Source: Plantago elongata
Taxonomy: Eukaryota > Streptophyta > Magnoliopsida > Lamiales > Plantaginaceae
NCBI GenBank assembly: GCA_036897095.1
Contig: JAYMSP010001816.1
Location: 1-28,587 of the forward strand
Direction of reading: 5' to 3'
DNA: 28,587 nt
Positions 11,829-21,514 of this stretch are shown one piece after another. Numbering within the stretch: position 1 is the stretch's first letter; each line of letters starts with the position of its first letter. Made by a program: the position numbers and the translations under genes. The notes beneath the pieces were generated by a model. The model searched no databases, was not told the origin of the DNA, and was given only the letters and a program-made list of their open reading frames with translations.

Positions 11829-12030
11829 GGAATAATAATGTGTATTGGCCTTATAGTCAATCTTCTTGGTGGATGGAGAAAATTTAGGGAGATGAAAAGA
11901 AAGAATCTGCGGAGAAAATTGGAAGGATGGATTTGATCTAAAGGAGGAAGATGAAGGAGGTGGAAATTAAGAGGACCAGAAATGTATGGCGGAAGAAAGA
12001 ATATGCATGTCTTAACTCTTTCTTGCATGT
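11829..12030 (-). promoter_or_regulatory. Pyrimidine-rich 5' leader of the TBL gene
   Basis: Immediately upstream of the TBL start codon the coding-sense strand is strongly C/T-rich, with runs such as CCACCTCCTTCATCTTCCTCC. Pyrimidine-rich leaders are common near plant transcription starts. A TA-repeat at about 12188-12199 could be a distant TATA-like element, but no start site can be fixed. Confidence 0.4.
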
Positions 12031-12599
12031 TTACTTGTTAGGTGAAATGAAATAACTAACCTTTTCTTAGAAAATGAAATTCAAAATATAAAATACTAAT
12101 GGTCAAATTTTAGTTGGAAATAACAAATAAATTGTTGATTTACGCTATTCTTTTATCATTCACAAAAACTGATAGACTATGTAATAAATATATATATATC
12201 TAATCTAACTAGTATTACACGGTCCTATCAAAAACTATAGAATGACTGGTCATTCTTCTCAGTTAACTATAGAAAATGAGTAACCATTAACCAAATCAAT
12301 AATACACTTGCAAAGTTATCATCTTAATCAACCGACCGATTATTAGAGGAGTTCTATGGATTTGTCTATTTACGAATAAATAACTTGTAAAAATGATGAA
12401 ACTACTTCATGTTGCAAATTCCAACAATATAATTAGGATGTTCTATTGGGCATCAGGCCACTGCAAAACGGCACGTTACGTTCCTTTATTCCAGTCCACA
12501 AATCAAACAGGACACTCAGAAAAGAGAAAACAGTACAAGAATTCACCCTCATTTGGTTGCAGAATACAAGAAAGTAAGAAAAACAGATTTATCCACTTC
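12031..12599. other. Intergenic DNA between the FTHFS 3' end and the TBL promoter
   Basis: No gene is supported. The right part should contain the FTHFS 3' UTR. A perfect small palindrome, GAATGAC-TG-GTCATTC, lies near 12240-12255. The rest is AT-rich. Confidence 0.5.
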
Positions 12600-15500
12600 T
12601 CAAGAAAGACCAATAACTTTTCCGGTGGCTGTATCAATATCGATATCATAAAAGCAAGGCCTTGTTGGTAATCCAGGCATTGTGCTCATGGTTCCAACTA
12701 AAGGATAGATGAAGCCTGCTCCAATGCTTCCCCGCACATCTCTGATTGGTAGTATGAAATCACTTGGGGCACCCTTTGCTGAAGCCTTGTCGGAGAATGA
12801 ATACTGTGTCTTTGCCATGCAGATTGGCAGACCGGAAAATCCTTGTTTGGTGTACATCTCAATCTGTTTCTCTGCCTACTCATCCAGTAGGTTGAATAAT
12901 GGAGACTATAAGTTAGCCACATGCAAAGTGCAAACACATAACCAGTAATGGATGAAGGGACTATCGAGTTTCTCTCTTTTTCTTCTTGATAAGGCAAGGG
13001 TGGGTGGGTTATAGTTGAATATACTTGTAAACACCGGAAGTTAAGACTTAAGAGAAATCAAGTGATAGTGATTGTTACTACTTATCAGGCAATCTTTGGA
13101 GTGTTTGACAAATTAGAGAAATATGCAAAACCAGTGTTCGGATCTTAGTATTTAAGATAAAAGACACCTTTCAAACGTTGAACAAATTTCTACATTTTCA
13201 GCTACTATTTGAAGAAAATAAGCTACAGCCTGTCTTTCCGAACACCTAACTCTCAAGTTTTACCTAAAACTTGGCTAATATTTAATAGAAATCCCCTTGG
13301 CCTCTTTATTTTAGCTATAAAGAGCAATGCTCCATCACATAGGTAAGAGAACTAATCAAATTTAATAATCAGTTATTAGTATAACACACCAAAAATTGCC
13401 TAGAAATCCAAAACATCATTTTTATAAACTGAATTGCCTTGCAGGAAGACTGCATTAGCAGAATTAATGTTTAATGAAGAGATGCCCTTAAGAATCACTA
13501 GGCAGATAACAGGACTTGTTTTGACTTTCCAGATTTATAACACAATTAGGGTGCTAGATCTGGTTTCCTTGTTCTATCCAGAGATTGCCCCTTAGATATA
13601 GAACCTTCTTTTTTTCCACATGTGGGAGAATTTGCCTGTAAGTAGAACTGTGTTCCACCTAAGTACACATGAGTGCTTCATATTACAAGGAAGTATACTT
13701 TTATGTTACAATTGTTTTACATCTAAAGATCAGGTTGTGCTATTTCTATCCTTACAATGTTCAGGACTGTTATTTCTACCAGTTCCCTCTATTTACTAAT
13801 TCCAGAATCTCATGTTTCCAGAGCAGGACGCATCAACGAAAAAGGTGCTACATTCTAACTTAAGTCCAAATGAAGTAGGGGAAATATAAATAAAAAAAAA
13901 AAGCAAGTGAAAAAAGATAAACATTACTCACTCATAACTAGAACAAAACAGCAAGAATGTTTGAAAAGCAAGAGATAAAAACATGCACCTGTTCCGAGTA
14001 CTCCACACCACTGGCACCATATGACTTTGCTATGGCTTCTATTTTCTCTTTGATACTTGTGTCCAGAGGATACAAGAATTTTAAAGGTTGTGTAACATTC
14101 TCACAGGCCTTTTGAACTGCAATTCCAAGGTCAACCTGGGATCACAGAATATACTGTATATTTTAGCTACAAGCCTACAGCACCGCAAGCACACAGTCAC
14201 TAACACATGAAATAGATACTCTGGCTAAATTAACAAAACAAAAGAAAAAAGGCACGCAAGGAATGAAGAACTACCGCTCCTTTCCCTCCATGAGCATGAT
14301 GAGTACAAATAACAGCATCAAAGGCCCCAGCAGATAATGCTGCACTTTTCACAGCATTTACTTCAGCTTCAGTATCAGTTGCAAACTTGTTGATAGCAAC
14401 AACAACATTCACGCCATAGGCTTTCGTATTGGAAATATGCCGTGCCAAATTAATGCAACCAGCTTCAACAAGTCCCACATTCTCAGTCACGTATGCACGG
14501 TCGAGGGGCTTCCCAGCAACAACCTCAGGACCTCCACCATGCATCTTCAGTGCCCTAATAGTCGCCACAATAATAGCGCACTGAGGGGTCAAACCACTAT
14601 AGCGACACTTAATATTCATGAACTTCTCCGTCCCAATATCAGCACCGAATCCAGCTTCAGTGACTACAAACCCACCTGGTCCCACAAGCTTCAGTGCAAT
14701 TTTATCGGCCACTATAGATGAATTACCATGTGCAATATTTGCAAAGGGGCCTGCATGAACAAGGACAGGTGTACCCTCAAGGGTCTGCATTAGCGTAGGG
14801 TTAATAGCATCCTTCATCAACGCAGTTAGAGCACCTCCAACTCCAAGGTCATCAGCTGTAACTGGATCACCGGCTTTACTATTTCCAACCACCATCTTTC
14901 CTAGCCTCTCCCTCATGTCAGCTAGAGAAGTCGTTAGAGCCAAGACTGCCATGATTTCACTAGCCACTGAAATATCGAATCCGGTTTCTCTAACCATACC
15001 CTTCTCTTCGGGGCCCTGACCTATTGAGATTTTCCTCAAAAAGCGGTCATTGACGTCCATTACTCTTCTCCATGTGATTGAATTGGGATCTAAATCAAGC
15101 CTGGCAAACTTGTTTACTTCTCCGGGTGTTAGCTCTTCGGGCTTGGTTTTAGTGATGCCTAGTTTGATCAAACGGCGGAACATAATTTGACTGAAGGTCT
15201 TGTTCCCTTGTTTATTTGCAGGGCATAAGCGATTCAACAAGGCCTTGTCGGACTGGGTTGATTCATGGAAGATTCTAGTATCAATAGCTGCAGCCAAAAG
15301 GTTATTTGCAGCAGTAATGGCATGAATGTCTCCTGTCAAGTGAAGATTAAACTCATCCATTGGGATGACCTGACTATAGCCTCCACCTGCAGCACCACCT
15401 TTAATTCCAAAAGTTGGTCCTTGTGATGGCTGGCGAAGACACGTGACGACCTGGAGGAAGATTAGAAGAAGAAGAAAATTGAAAAGATATGCTTGCTAAT

Positions 15501-16134
15501 AATATTGATTGGATAAGAGTAACAGCAACTGCAGTCAGTTTTGAAATTTTGATTTGATTTGATAAAAAAAAAAAGGTGAGGTGAGGTGAGTCGAAGGAAG
15601 GATGATGATAATTGATAATAGTAATAATAACCTTTTTATCAAGAAAAGCTCCAAGTGCTTGGCAGAGACCAACAGTAGTGGTGGACTTGCCTTCTCCAAG
15701 AGGTGTAGGAGTAATCCCTCCAACGACCACATAATAGCCATCTCCACGGCCTTGAAGTTCATCAAGTACTGACAACAAAACCTACAAACAGTAGAAACAA
15801 AACAAAACAAAACAAAACACTCACTCGATAGATCGGAAGGATTATGTATTGTATGTATGTACCAATTTCAGCATATCTATTTCACCAATGAATTTAGTGA
15901 TTGATTAATGAGGCAAAAGAGTGAGAAGTAAGTAGATGGAAATGGGCTAGAATAAGAATAGTAGAGTATTAGTATTACCTTAGCTTTGTACTTGCCATAG
16001 AGATCATAGTGGTTAGGGGTGAGATTAAGGTCCTGGGCAATCTCGGAGATGTGAAGGGGCTCCACAGAGTTGGCTATATCTATGTCCGCTGGAACCGGCG
16101 AGCTCACCTCCAGTTTCCTCACTGTCTTCCCCAT
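12600..16134 (-). CDS. FTHFS: Formate-tetrahydrofolate ligase (10-formyl-THF synthetase)
   Basis: Complete 5-exon gene; exons in coding order: 15979-16134, 15632-15781, 14275-15450, 13989-14135, 12600-12875, all in frame, giving 634 residues, the usual length for the monofunctional plant enzyme. It catalyses ATP-dependent ligation of formate to tetrahydrofolate, giving 10-formyl-THF for one-carbon metabolism. Visible hallmarks are the ATP-binding loop TPLGEGKST (about residues 78-86), the family signature [13 protein letters not shown] (from about 117), the second signature [12 protein letters not shown] (about 397-408) and the conserved C-terminal block [20 protein letters not shown]. The N-terminus ([17 protein letters not shown]) aligns with the cytosolic spinach enzyme from memory and shows no transit peptide. 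The third exon alone carries 392 codons; the last intron is about 1.1 kb with no visible insert. Confidence 0.97.
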
Positions 16135-16214
16135 TCAAAAATCAAATCAAATTCAAGATAATAATCAAATCTAATTTGCCTGCGTGCCTTCTTTCTTATC
16201 TACGATACGATTCG

Positions 16215-16239
16215 ATTGGATTGGATTGGATTGGATTGG
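16215..16239 (-). promoter_or_regulatory. Five tandem CCAAT pentamers upstream of FTHFS
   Basis: On the gene strand this is five uninterrupted copies of CCAAT with a 5-bp period (ATTGG on the plus strand), 80-105 bp upstream of the FTHFS start codon. CCAAT is the core binding site of NF-Y factors, but the array could equally be a pentanucleotide microsatellite in the 5' UTR. The position, just downstream of a TATA-like sequence, favours a leader location. Confidence 0.75.
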
Positions 16240-16272
16240 AGGCAACCTATCTGCCTTTGCTCATACAAAGGC

Positions 16273-16283
16273 TATTATTATAA
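16273..16283 (-). promoter_or_regulatory. TATA-like element of FTHFS
   Basis: The minus strand reads TTATAATAATAG about 140-150 bp upstream of the start codon. The spacing suits a plant TATA box with a leader of about 100-115 nt. No other core element is evident. Confidence 0.35.
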
Positions 16284-16299
16284 GACGAAGAAGAGAAGA

Positions 16300-16860
16300 A
16301 CCAGTAGGATAATTTTTTCAATTTTTATTTTTATTAAGGACTATTTTATTTCTAATGAATAATCTCTAATAATTTATTTAGATATGGCAATATTTTCATT
16401 AATCAAAATAATTATTGTATTTTTAACATTAGAATTATTTTCATATTATAAAATTTATTATTTTACTAATAATATAAACATTTTAATTAACAGCATAGAT
16501 GATTTGATTAGTTACAGAATTCGTCGTAGACTGTCAGTTGTTGTCTTGCTCCACACCTCAATTGGTTGGGACAAACCCCATTTTTACGTTTTTATATATT
16601 TGATTAGTTTATTATTTAAAAATATAAAAAATTACACCGTCTTATATTTTTATGAGATTTATAAAACGAAATCAGTGAAATTATATTTTTCTCATAAACC
16701 AAATTCACCCTTAATTTTATACGTTTGTTTTTTTTACGATTTCACTGTTCAAGTTGTATTGAATAAAAAATATTTTTTTCACTTTTTATTTTTAATATTT
16801 GTATTAATATAACTGTAATAAACAAATAAAAAAATGCACCGCGACCGTCACCACAATAGG
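16300..16860. other. AT-rich gene-free stretch upstream of FTHFS
   Basis: Very AT-rich DNA. A 142-codon plus-strand frame here (16384-16812) is Phe/Ile/Tyr/Asn-rich, with no domain and no GC-richer coding signature, so it is not called. No element termini were recognised. Confidence 0.55.
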
Positions 16861-17071
16861 TGACTAACGATTGCAACACAACCGCCCCCTACAACCGAAA
16901 ATATAGTCCCCATAGTTACAAGATGTTGGACAATCTGGCTTCAAACGGCAATAAATTTAGAATGAAAATTAGAATTGTATTGTTATGACATACCATTGCA
17001 AAATGGGCAATGGATTAATTATATATGTAGGGTAGGTATAATTAAGTAAGTAAGGTAAGTAGGTAGGTTAC

Positions 17072-17252
17072 CTGGGTGGAATGTAGTCTTTCTGAAAGAT
17101 TGAATTTGCAGATCGGTTGGAGATAACAAGAGTTGGTGGTTTGTAGCCATACATTTGCTGCATTTCCACCTCCTACCATTTGCTTCTTCTGCGGCTGCTC
17201 CTGCTCCTCCTGTAGGGAATACTATCATTGATAGACGACATACACCAGCCAT
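17072..17252 (-). CDS. Uncharacterised short gene candidate, first exon
   Basis: The minus strand has an ATG in strong plant context (AAGAAGATGGCTGG) opening MAGVCRLSMIVFPTGGAG, followed by an Ala/Glu/Gly segment, WKCSKCMATN and SPTDLQIQSFRKTTFHP. The frame reaches a consensus-like donor (CAG|GTAACC) after 60 codons plus one base. An in-frame acceptor (GCCAG|ATTG) at about 16934 would add 23 Cys-rich codons to a TAG at 16864, giving about 83 residues. Upstream are purine-rich leader repeats and a TA-repeat at 17363-17377 at a plausible TATA distance. No family is recognised, the second exon is speculative, and the segment may be a non-coding transcript or chance frame. Confidence 0.3.
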
Positions 17253-17276
17253 CTTCTTCTTCGAATTCCTAGCTCC

Positions 17277-17330
17277 TTCCTTCCTTCCTTCCTTCCTTTC
17301 TTTTTAGATAGATAGATAGATAGATAGAAT
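17277..17330. repeat. (CCTT)n and (TAGA)n microsatellites
   Basis: About five TCCT/CCTT units (17277-17299) are followed, after a short T-run, by about five TAGA units (17306-17329). They would lie in the leader of the short gene candidate. A TA dinucleotide run follows at 17363-17377 and a CA run at about 17459-17473. Confidence 0.85.
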
Positions 17331-17469
17331 AGCCTATGCCTATAGCTAGTAGTTAGAGTGAGTATATATATATATATGTTTTTCGTTAGAAACAAGAAGA
17401 ACTCTCTCATCAACTGATGATGAGATTGTCAATATACAGAAACTCAAACATAGAAACAGACACACACAC

Positions 17470-18080
17470 ACACTTCAATTCGTCATCGCCAAAACAGGTG
17501 GCGTTGCATTTCTTTCACTTGGGACGATGCAATGCCACCTCACTACATACTACTAGCTACTACTACGCAGGCACCACCCTCTTTAATTCTCATACAAATT
17601 CAGTACTAACTTTTCACTACAAATGTCTCATTTCAATCATATTTTTCAACTTTAATTTCAATTTAATCCTAACATATTTATATAAAATTAATTTTCAACT
17701 CAATCATATATAATGAAACTTTACGCTTTCTCTATTATTAATTGATGGCTTCAAATTAAGGTCTTAGAATGTATTATGTAGGTCGTATGCAGTGGCGGAC
17801 GCACCTCCGAAACTCGAACGTACCTTAAATATATAATATGTTAATTCTATTCTTTTTTTAGTGGTATAAATTTAATATTTTACTAATGAATATGCTTGTT
17901 AAATATATTTTATTTGTCATTTTTAATTAATATGTTATACTCAGGATATGAAAATTTTACGTCAATTCATTTACATACGAGTTGAAATTCTACTTCTAGC
18001 TTCGCCCCTCGTCTTGAACATCAACCTTCCCGGCCCATGACTCCTACATTTGGCCAATGCCAATGCATATATGATAATCA
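17470..18080. other. Gene-free DNA with a possible degenerate element at 17790-18010
   Basis: No coding region is supported. The segment CAGTGGCGGACGCACC at 17790 and its loosely matching right side CTAGCTTCGCCCC near 18010 resemble the CAGTGGCGGA...TCCGCCACT ends of a common plant non-autonomous element of about 220 bp. The match is imperfect, so this is only suggestive. Confidence 0.35.
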
Positions 18081-18402
18081 GAAAAAAGTTAAATGCAAAG
18101 ATAAAATTGTGACGGAATAATATTATTAGAAAAATTAAGTTGGTAAGACCCCATTAATATTTGACGATGAGGAAATTAAAAGTATCAATAGAAGGTGTTT
18201 ATGTTTCAAATATGATAGGGATGGAAGGTAGTCCTCACAAAGAAAAAAGTTCAATGCAAAGATAAAATTGAGACAGGATTATATTATTAAAAAAAATATT
18301 AATAAGACCTTATTGATACTTGGTGATGAGGAAACTAGAAGTATCAATAGGAGGCGTTAATGTTTCAAATATGATAGGGATGAAAGGCAGTCCTCACAAA
18401 GA
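18081..18402. repeat. Tandem duplication, two diverged copies of about 160 bp
   Basis: 18081-18241 and 18242-18402 are diverged direct copies. Both start with GAAAAAAGTT, contain ATGCAAAGATAAAATTG, GATGAGGAAA, AGTATCAATAG and TGTTTCAAATATGATAGGGA, and end in GTCCTCACAAAG. The offset drifts from 161 to 159 bp through small indels. No intact reading frame spans both copies. Divergence suggests an old duplication of unknown sequence, directly abutting the degraded tRNA. Confidence 0.9.
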
Positions 18403-18413
18403 GGGGGAAAAAA

Positions 18414-18479
18414 TGAAGATGCGGGGTATTAATTCCCATACCTCTCGCATGCTAAGCAAGCGCTTTAAGCTACATTCCT
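18414..18479 (-). pseudogene. Degraded tRNA-Ala (AGC) gene
   Basis: Read on the minus strand, this resembles plant tRNA-Ala: GGAATGTAGCTTA, then the anticodon arm CGCTTGCTTAGCATGCGAG with anticodon AGC intact, a T-arm-like GGGAATTAATACCCC, and a 3' strand CGCATCTTCA. About seven bases of the D-loop (the usual GGTAGAG side) are missing. The acceptor stem has lost several pairs, though the Ala identity pair G3:U70 survives, and the B box is altered. A TTTTTT run follows directly, like a Pol III terminator. It is about 66 nt against a normal 72-73, so it is most likely non-functional. Confidence 0.75.
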
Positions 18480-18582
18480 TTTTTCTACTACTTTATTTTG
18501 CGTCTTTAACTATTAATTAGGAGTTTTACCAATCAATCAAAAGAAGATTGAGAATTACTATTCTTCCCATGTTTGTCGAATT

Positions 18583-18690
18583 GTGGCTTCGGGAGGAAAT
18601 GGAGTGAATCCAATGTATGTTGAAGCTTTAGATGTAGCACGGTCATACTTAAAAATAGATAACATGTTTTTGTTTTCGAAACCTTCAGCA
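18583..18690 (+). pseudogene. Possible N-terminal RNase H fragment of the same LINE remnant
   Basis: The frame gives ASGGNGVNPMYVEALDVARS, which resembles the AxxGxxNPxYAEALAxxxG segment of the plant RVT_3-type RNase H domain. It then decays into AT-rich DNA. It lies about 360 bp upstream of a clearer C-terminal RNase H piece on the same strand, so the two may be one interrupted domain. Confidence 0.4.
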
Positions 18691-18839
18691 GACCAATTAA
18701 TGATTAAATTATCATATATTTATATATTTTATATATTCCATTATAAACTTCTTAACTTTTTATTTTTAATGTTACATTAGAAACTTTTTAATTTATAATT
18801 AAAAAGATTGTACCGCACTAAATAATTATTTATCATTTA

Positions 18840-19046
18840 TCTTTCCTTCTTTATACTCACCTGATTCAATCTCAAAGTGTACCAATGGTGGACTGACGAC
18901 CATAAACAACCTTACATTTATATTTAAAAAATATAGTATATTATATGTTTTGACACATTATTATGTTTTCTAATTTAATATCTACCGCCTTAAATACTTG
19001 TTTCCCACGAGGGATAAGTGTTCAATAAATTGATGAGTGGTGATAA
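18840..19046. other. Non-coding interval inside the LINE remnant
   Basis: AT-rich DNA separating the two RNase H-like pieces. It has stops in all useful frames and no recognisable insertion termini, so the break may be an insertion or plain decay. Confidence 0.4.
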
Positions 19047-19166
19047 TGGTACCTAGTACTTGAAGACATTCAACATCAAATGGAGCAACTAGAGCAAATT
19101 AAAATCTCTTTTGTCTATCGAGAAGAAAATTCAGTTGCGAATCTTTTAGCCAAAGAAATAAGTTAA
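19047..19166 (+). pseudogene. LINE-type RNase H domain C-terminal remnant
   Basis: Forty codons read WYLVLEDIQHQMEQLEQ, then IKISFVYREENSVANLLAKE and a stop. This matches the end of the RNase H (RVT_3) domain common in plant non-LTR elements, where the pattern (F/V)xxVxRExNxxAxxLAK holds the last conserved Asn/Ala-Asp region. Here the usual Asp of AD is Asn, and stops precede the fragment. Downstream sequence to about 19348 ends in TTTTTTAAGAAAAA, an A-rich tail compatible with a LINE 3' end. It is a dead fragment. Confidence 0.65.
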
Positions 19167-19349
19167 AAAAAAATTTGGTACCATAACCCATGGAGGCACC
19201 TCTTGTAATAATTTAGGATGTTTTAATTTTATTTGGAATACTTGCCCTGAGTGGCTATGAACTGTAATATTCAAAGACGTTTGTAGCACCATCAGACTAG
19301 GTGGTGCAGACTAGTTTAAGATTAATGCTAATTTCATTTTTTAAGAAAA

Positions 19350-19900
19350 AGAATGGCCCAAACATTTGTGCATGCATGCCTGCCTAACTAGCTCGTTCAA
19401 TATCAAAAAGGGCAAGATTATAACCAACTTTCTTACCCAACTTGGATTATGTTCTTTTAACTTTGGACAGTTTTGGGGGGCCTATTCATTCATGCAGAAA
19501 TGTGTTAGGATTTGTATCATATGTAAATTATAGATGCATGTATGGGTGAATGAATCAATTCAACATGATATGATAGAAACTAGAAAGAAATGGGGCACGC
19601 ACATAAGCAATATCTGAATTGATTCTAATCTGCCCCAAGGTACGCCGTGTGTAGTGCAGTCAGTGTACTATATGGTCGCCCAATCCCTTTCGTGACGGAC
19701 ATGCGGGAGGGAGAGAACCCTCAAAATAATACCAATACACCACACACGTGAATTCAATTACGTACGATCCAACATTTATGATAAGCAATTCAGCATCACT
19801 CCTCTTCATCTTCCCCACTAATACCATTTCAATCACTGGGAGTAAATTATAGTGCATCACTTCTTCCGAGTCTACCTTCACACCCTGTACTCTAAATAAG
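19350..19900. other. Gene-free stretch
   Basis: Nothing coding is supported. A 73-codon minus-strand frame (19660-19881) has no recognisable domain, donor or leader. No repeats beyond short GCATGC words were noticed. Confidence 0.5.
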
Positions 19901-19907
19901 TAAATAC

Positions 19908-20200
19908 TACTCCCTCCGATCCAATAATAACTTTCTAAGGGCTTACTTTTTCTTCAATTAAGAAAAAATGATAGAATAATAGTTTATGTGGTGTCTTATA
20001 TTGTTAAAGTTATAAGTGAATAATAAAGTAAGAGAGATATTAAATAAAATGATGATGAAATAGGAAAGAGATACAATAAAAAATTAGTTAGTGGGATAAA
20101 GACTTTCTATTTATGGGTTATAAAGTTCGTAACGAAATATCAAAAAGGAAAATTAAAAAGTTTTTTAAAGACCAGAGTCTATACTAGTCCTTTTTCAATG
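19908..20200. mobile_element. Degenerate Stowaway-like MITE
   Basis: The left end ACTCCCTCCGATCCAATAAT is Stowaway-like and the interior (TAAGAGAGATATTAAATAAAATGATGATG) has the usual composition of such elements. A right end around 20104-20145 (GACTTTCTATTTATGGG) is only loosely complementary, so the right terminus is decayed or truncated and no TA duplication is certain. Confidence 0.5.
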
Positions 20201-20215
20201 AGGGGTTTGAGGTCC

Positions 20216-20527
20216 AACTATTTGCAGGTATGTGTATATTATCCTGATATTATTCATGAATGGATGCAATTTCATGCTCATGATCAAGAACAAAAGGGAC
20301 ATTTGTAGTTGCTGCTTGCCAATACAGCTTAAGAATGTTATCTAAGCTTCATTATTGAAAGTAACAACATTGAAGAAGAAACATGATAACATTTATCGGG
20401 TTGTTTGGGATTGAGAACAACATTGAAGTTGTTATATAAGTTTGGGATTGTGTATAAGAACTCAATTGGTGTTGAGTTTTCAGTGCGAATTATATCTCAA
20501 ACAACTCAATAGGTATCTTCTCTTTTT

Positions 20528-20560
<33 letters not shown>

Positions 20561-21514
20561 TTTGTCATATATATCATGATGACAAACAAGATGGTGATTG
20601 TGCAACCTATCACCAGTGAGTACATAAAGAAAGGAAGGAAGGAAATTGAGAAGCCCACATCAAAGACTTTGATGTCATTTATCTTGAGAAACAGAAACTT
20701 GGTAGCAACTCGTGACAGTGAAGGGTAATTTTGCTAGGACCATCAGATTATTAGGATATACAATGTAGTTAGAGTGAGTACATACTCATCTTGTGCTATA
20801 GTAATAGCAGTAGTTACCAAAGACTCTAAAATAGAATATAAATACTACAGTACCACTTGATGAAATCAAACTCATTTATTGTATCACTATTCTGGTATAG
20901 TTCTGTAATATCTACTGAGAACAAATCTATCCTGTTTCATCAGATCATGTGCAAAATTGACTCATTCTATGCCCCAGCAACATCACTCTTTATTTGTTTA
21001 TGTAAATGCTTTAAAGATGGGCTTCTTTTTTTCTATCTAACTCATCATGTGCACCACAACTGTGCCTCTTCTACTTATAGTTATAGCATGGAAGAAAGGG
21101 GGCAACTCAAACTTGTGCTAATAATGGATTATAGTAGTAGTAGTAAACACACTTGATAATAAACTAACTAACAGACAGACAATACTTATTGATATATTCA
21201 TTCACATGGCCTCAAGAGATGTCAAACCATGCTACTGCGTCATAATCAGAGTCTGTTTCAGGGGGTAAAAAGGTCAGAATCAACAGAAGGGGAGAGAAAT
21301 TAGTAACTAAACTAGGACTACTACTACTAGCTGCAAATTACAAGGATGTGACTTCATGGAAACCTAAATGTTGCATCTCCTGTGGGTAATAATAATAATA
21401 TTCTACTTTGAAATGGTTGGTTGGTAGTCCTGGCCCAAGCAATATCCCTTTCTGCACATCACTACTGTTACACTTGTTCTTGCTCAGCTTCTCGATCAAC
21501 ACTTTACACTTGTT
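20216..21514. other. Gene-free interval, right part likely KRP 3' flank
   Basis: No gene was found. It includes a (GTA)n microsatellite at 20528-20560. The part nearest 21514 should contain the 3' UTR of the KRP gene. The 99-codon plus-strand frame at 20857-21156 has no domain and looks accidental. Confidence 0.5.
20528..20560. repeat. (GTA)n microsatellite
   Basis: Eleven uninterrupted trinucleotide units in intergenic DNA. Confidence 0.95.

Noticed and set aside
12240..12255. Palindrome GAATGACTGGTCATTC as a regulatory site
   Set aside because: A single short palindrome in AT-rich intergenic DNA without a known binding factor; too weak to call.
16384..16812. 142-codon plus-strand open frame
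   Set aside because: Made of AT-rich codons (Phe, Ile, Tyr, Asn), no domain, no leader or splice context; expected by chance in this composition.
19660..19881. 73-codon minus-strand frame
   Set aside because: No domain and no gene-like context.
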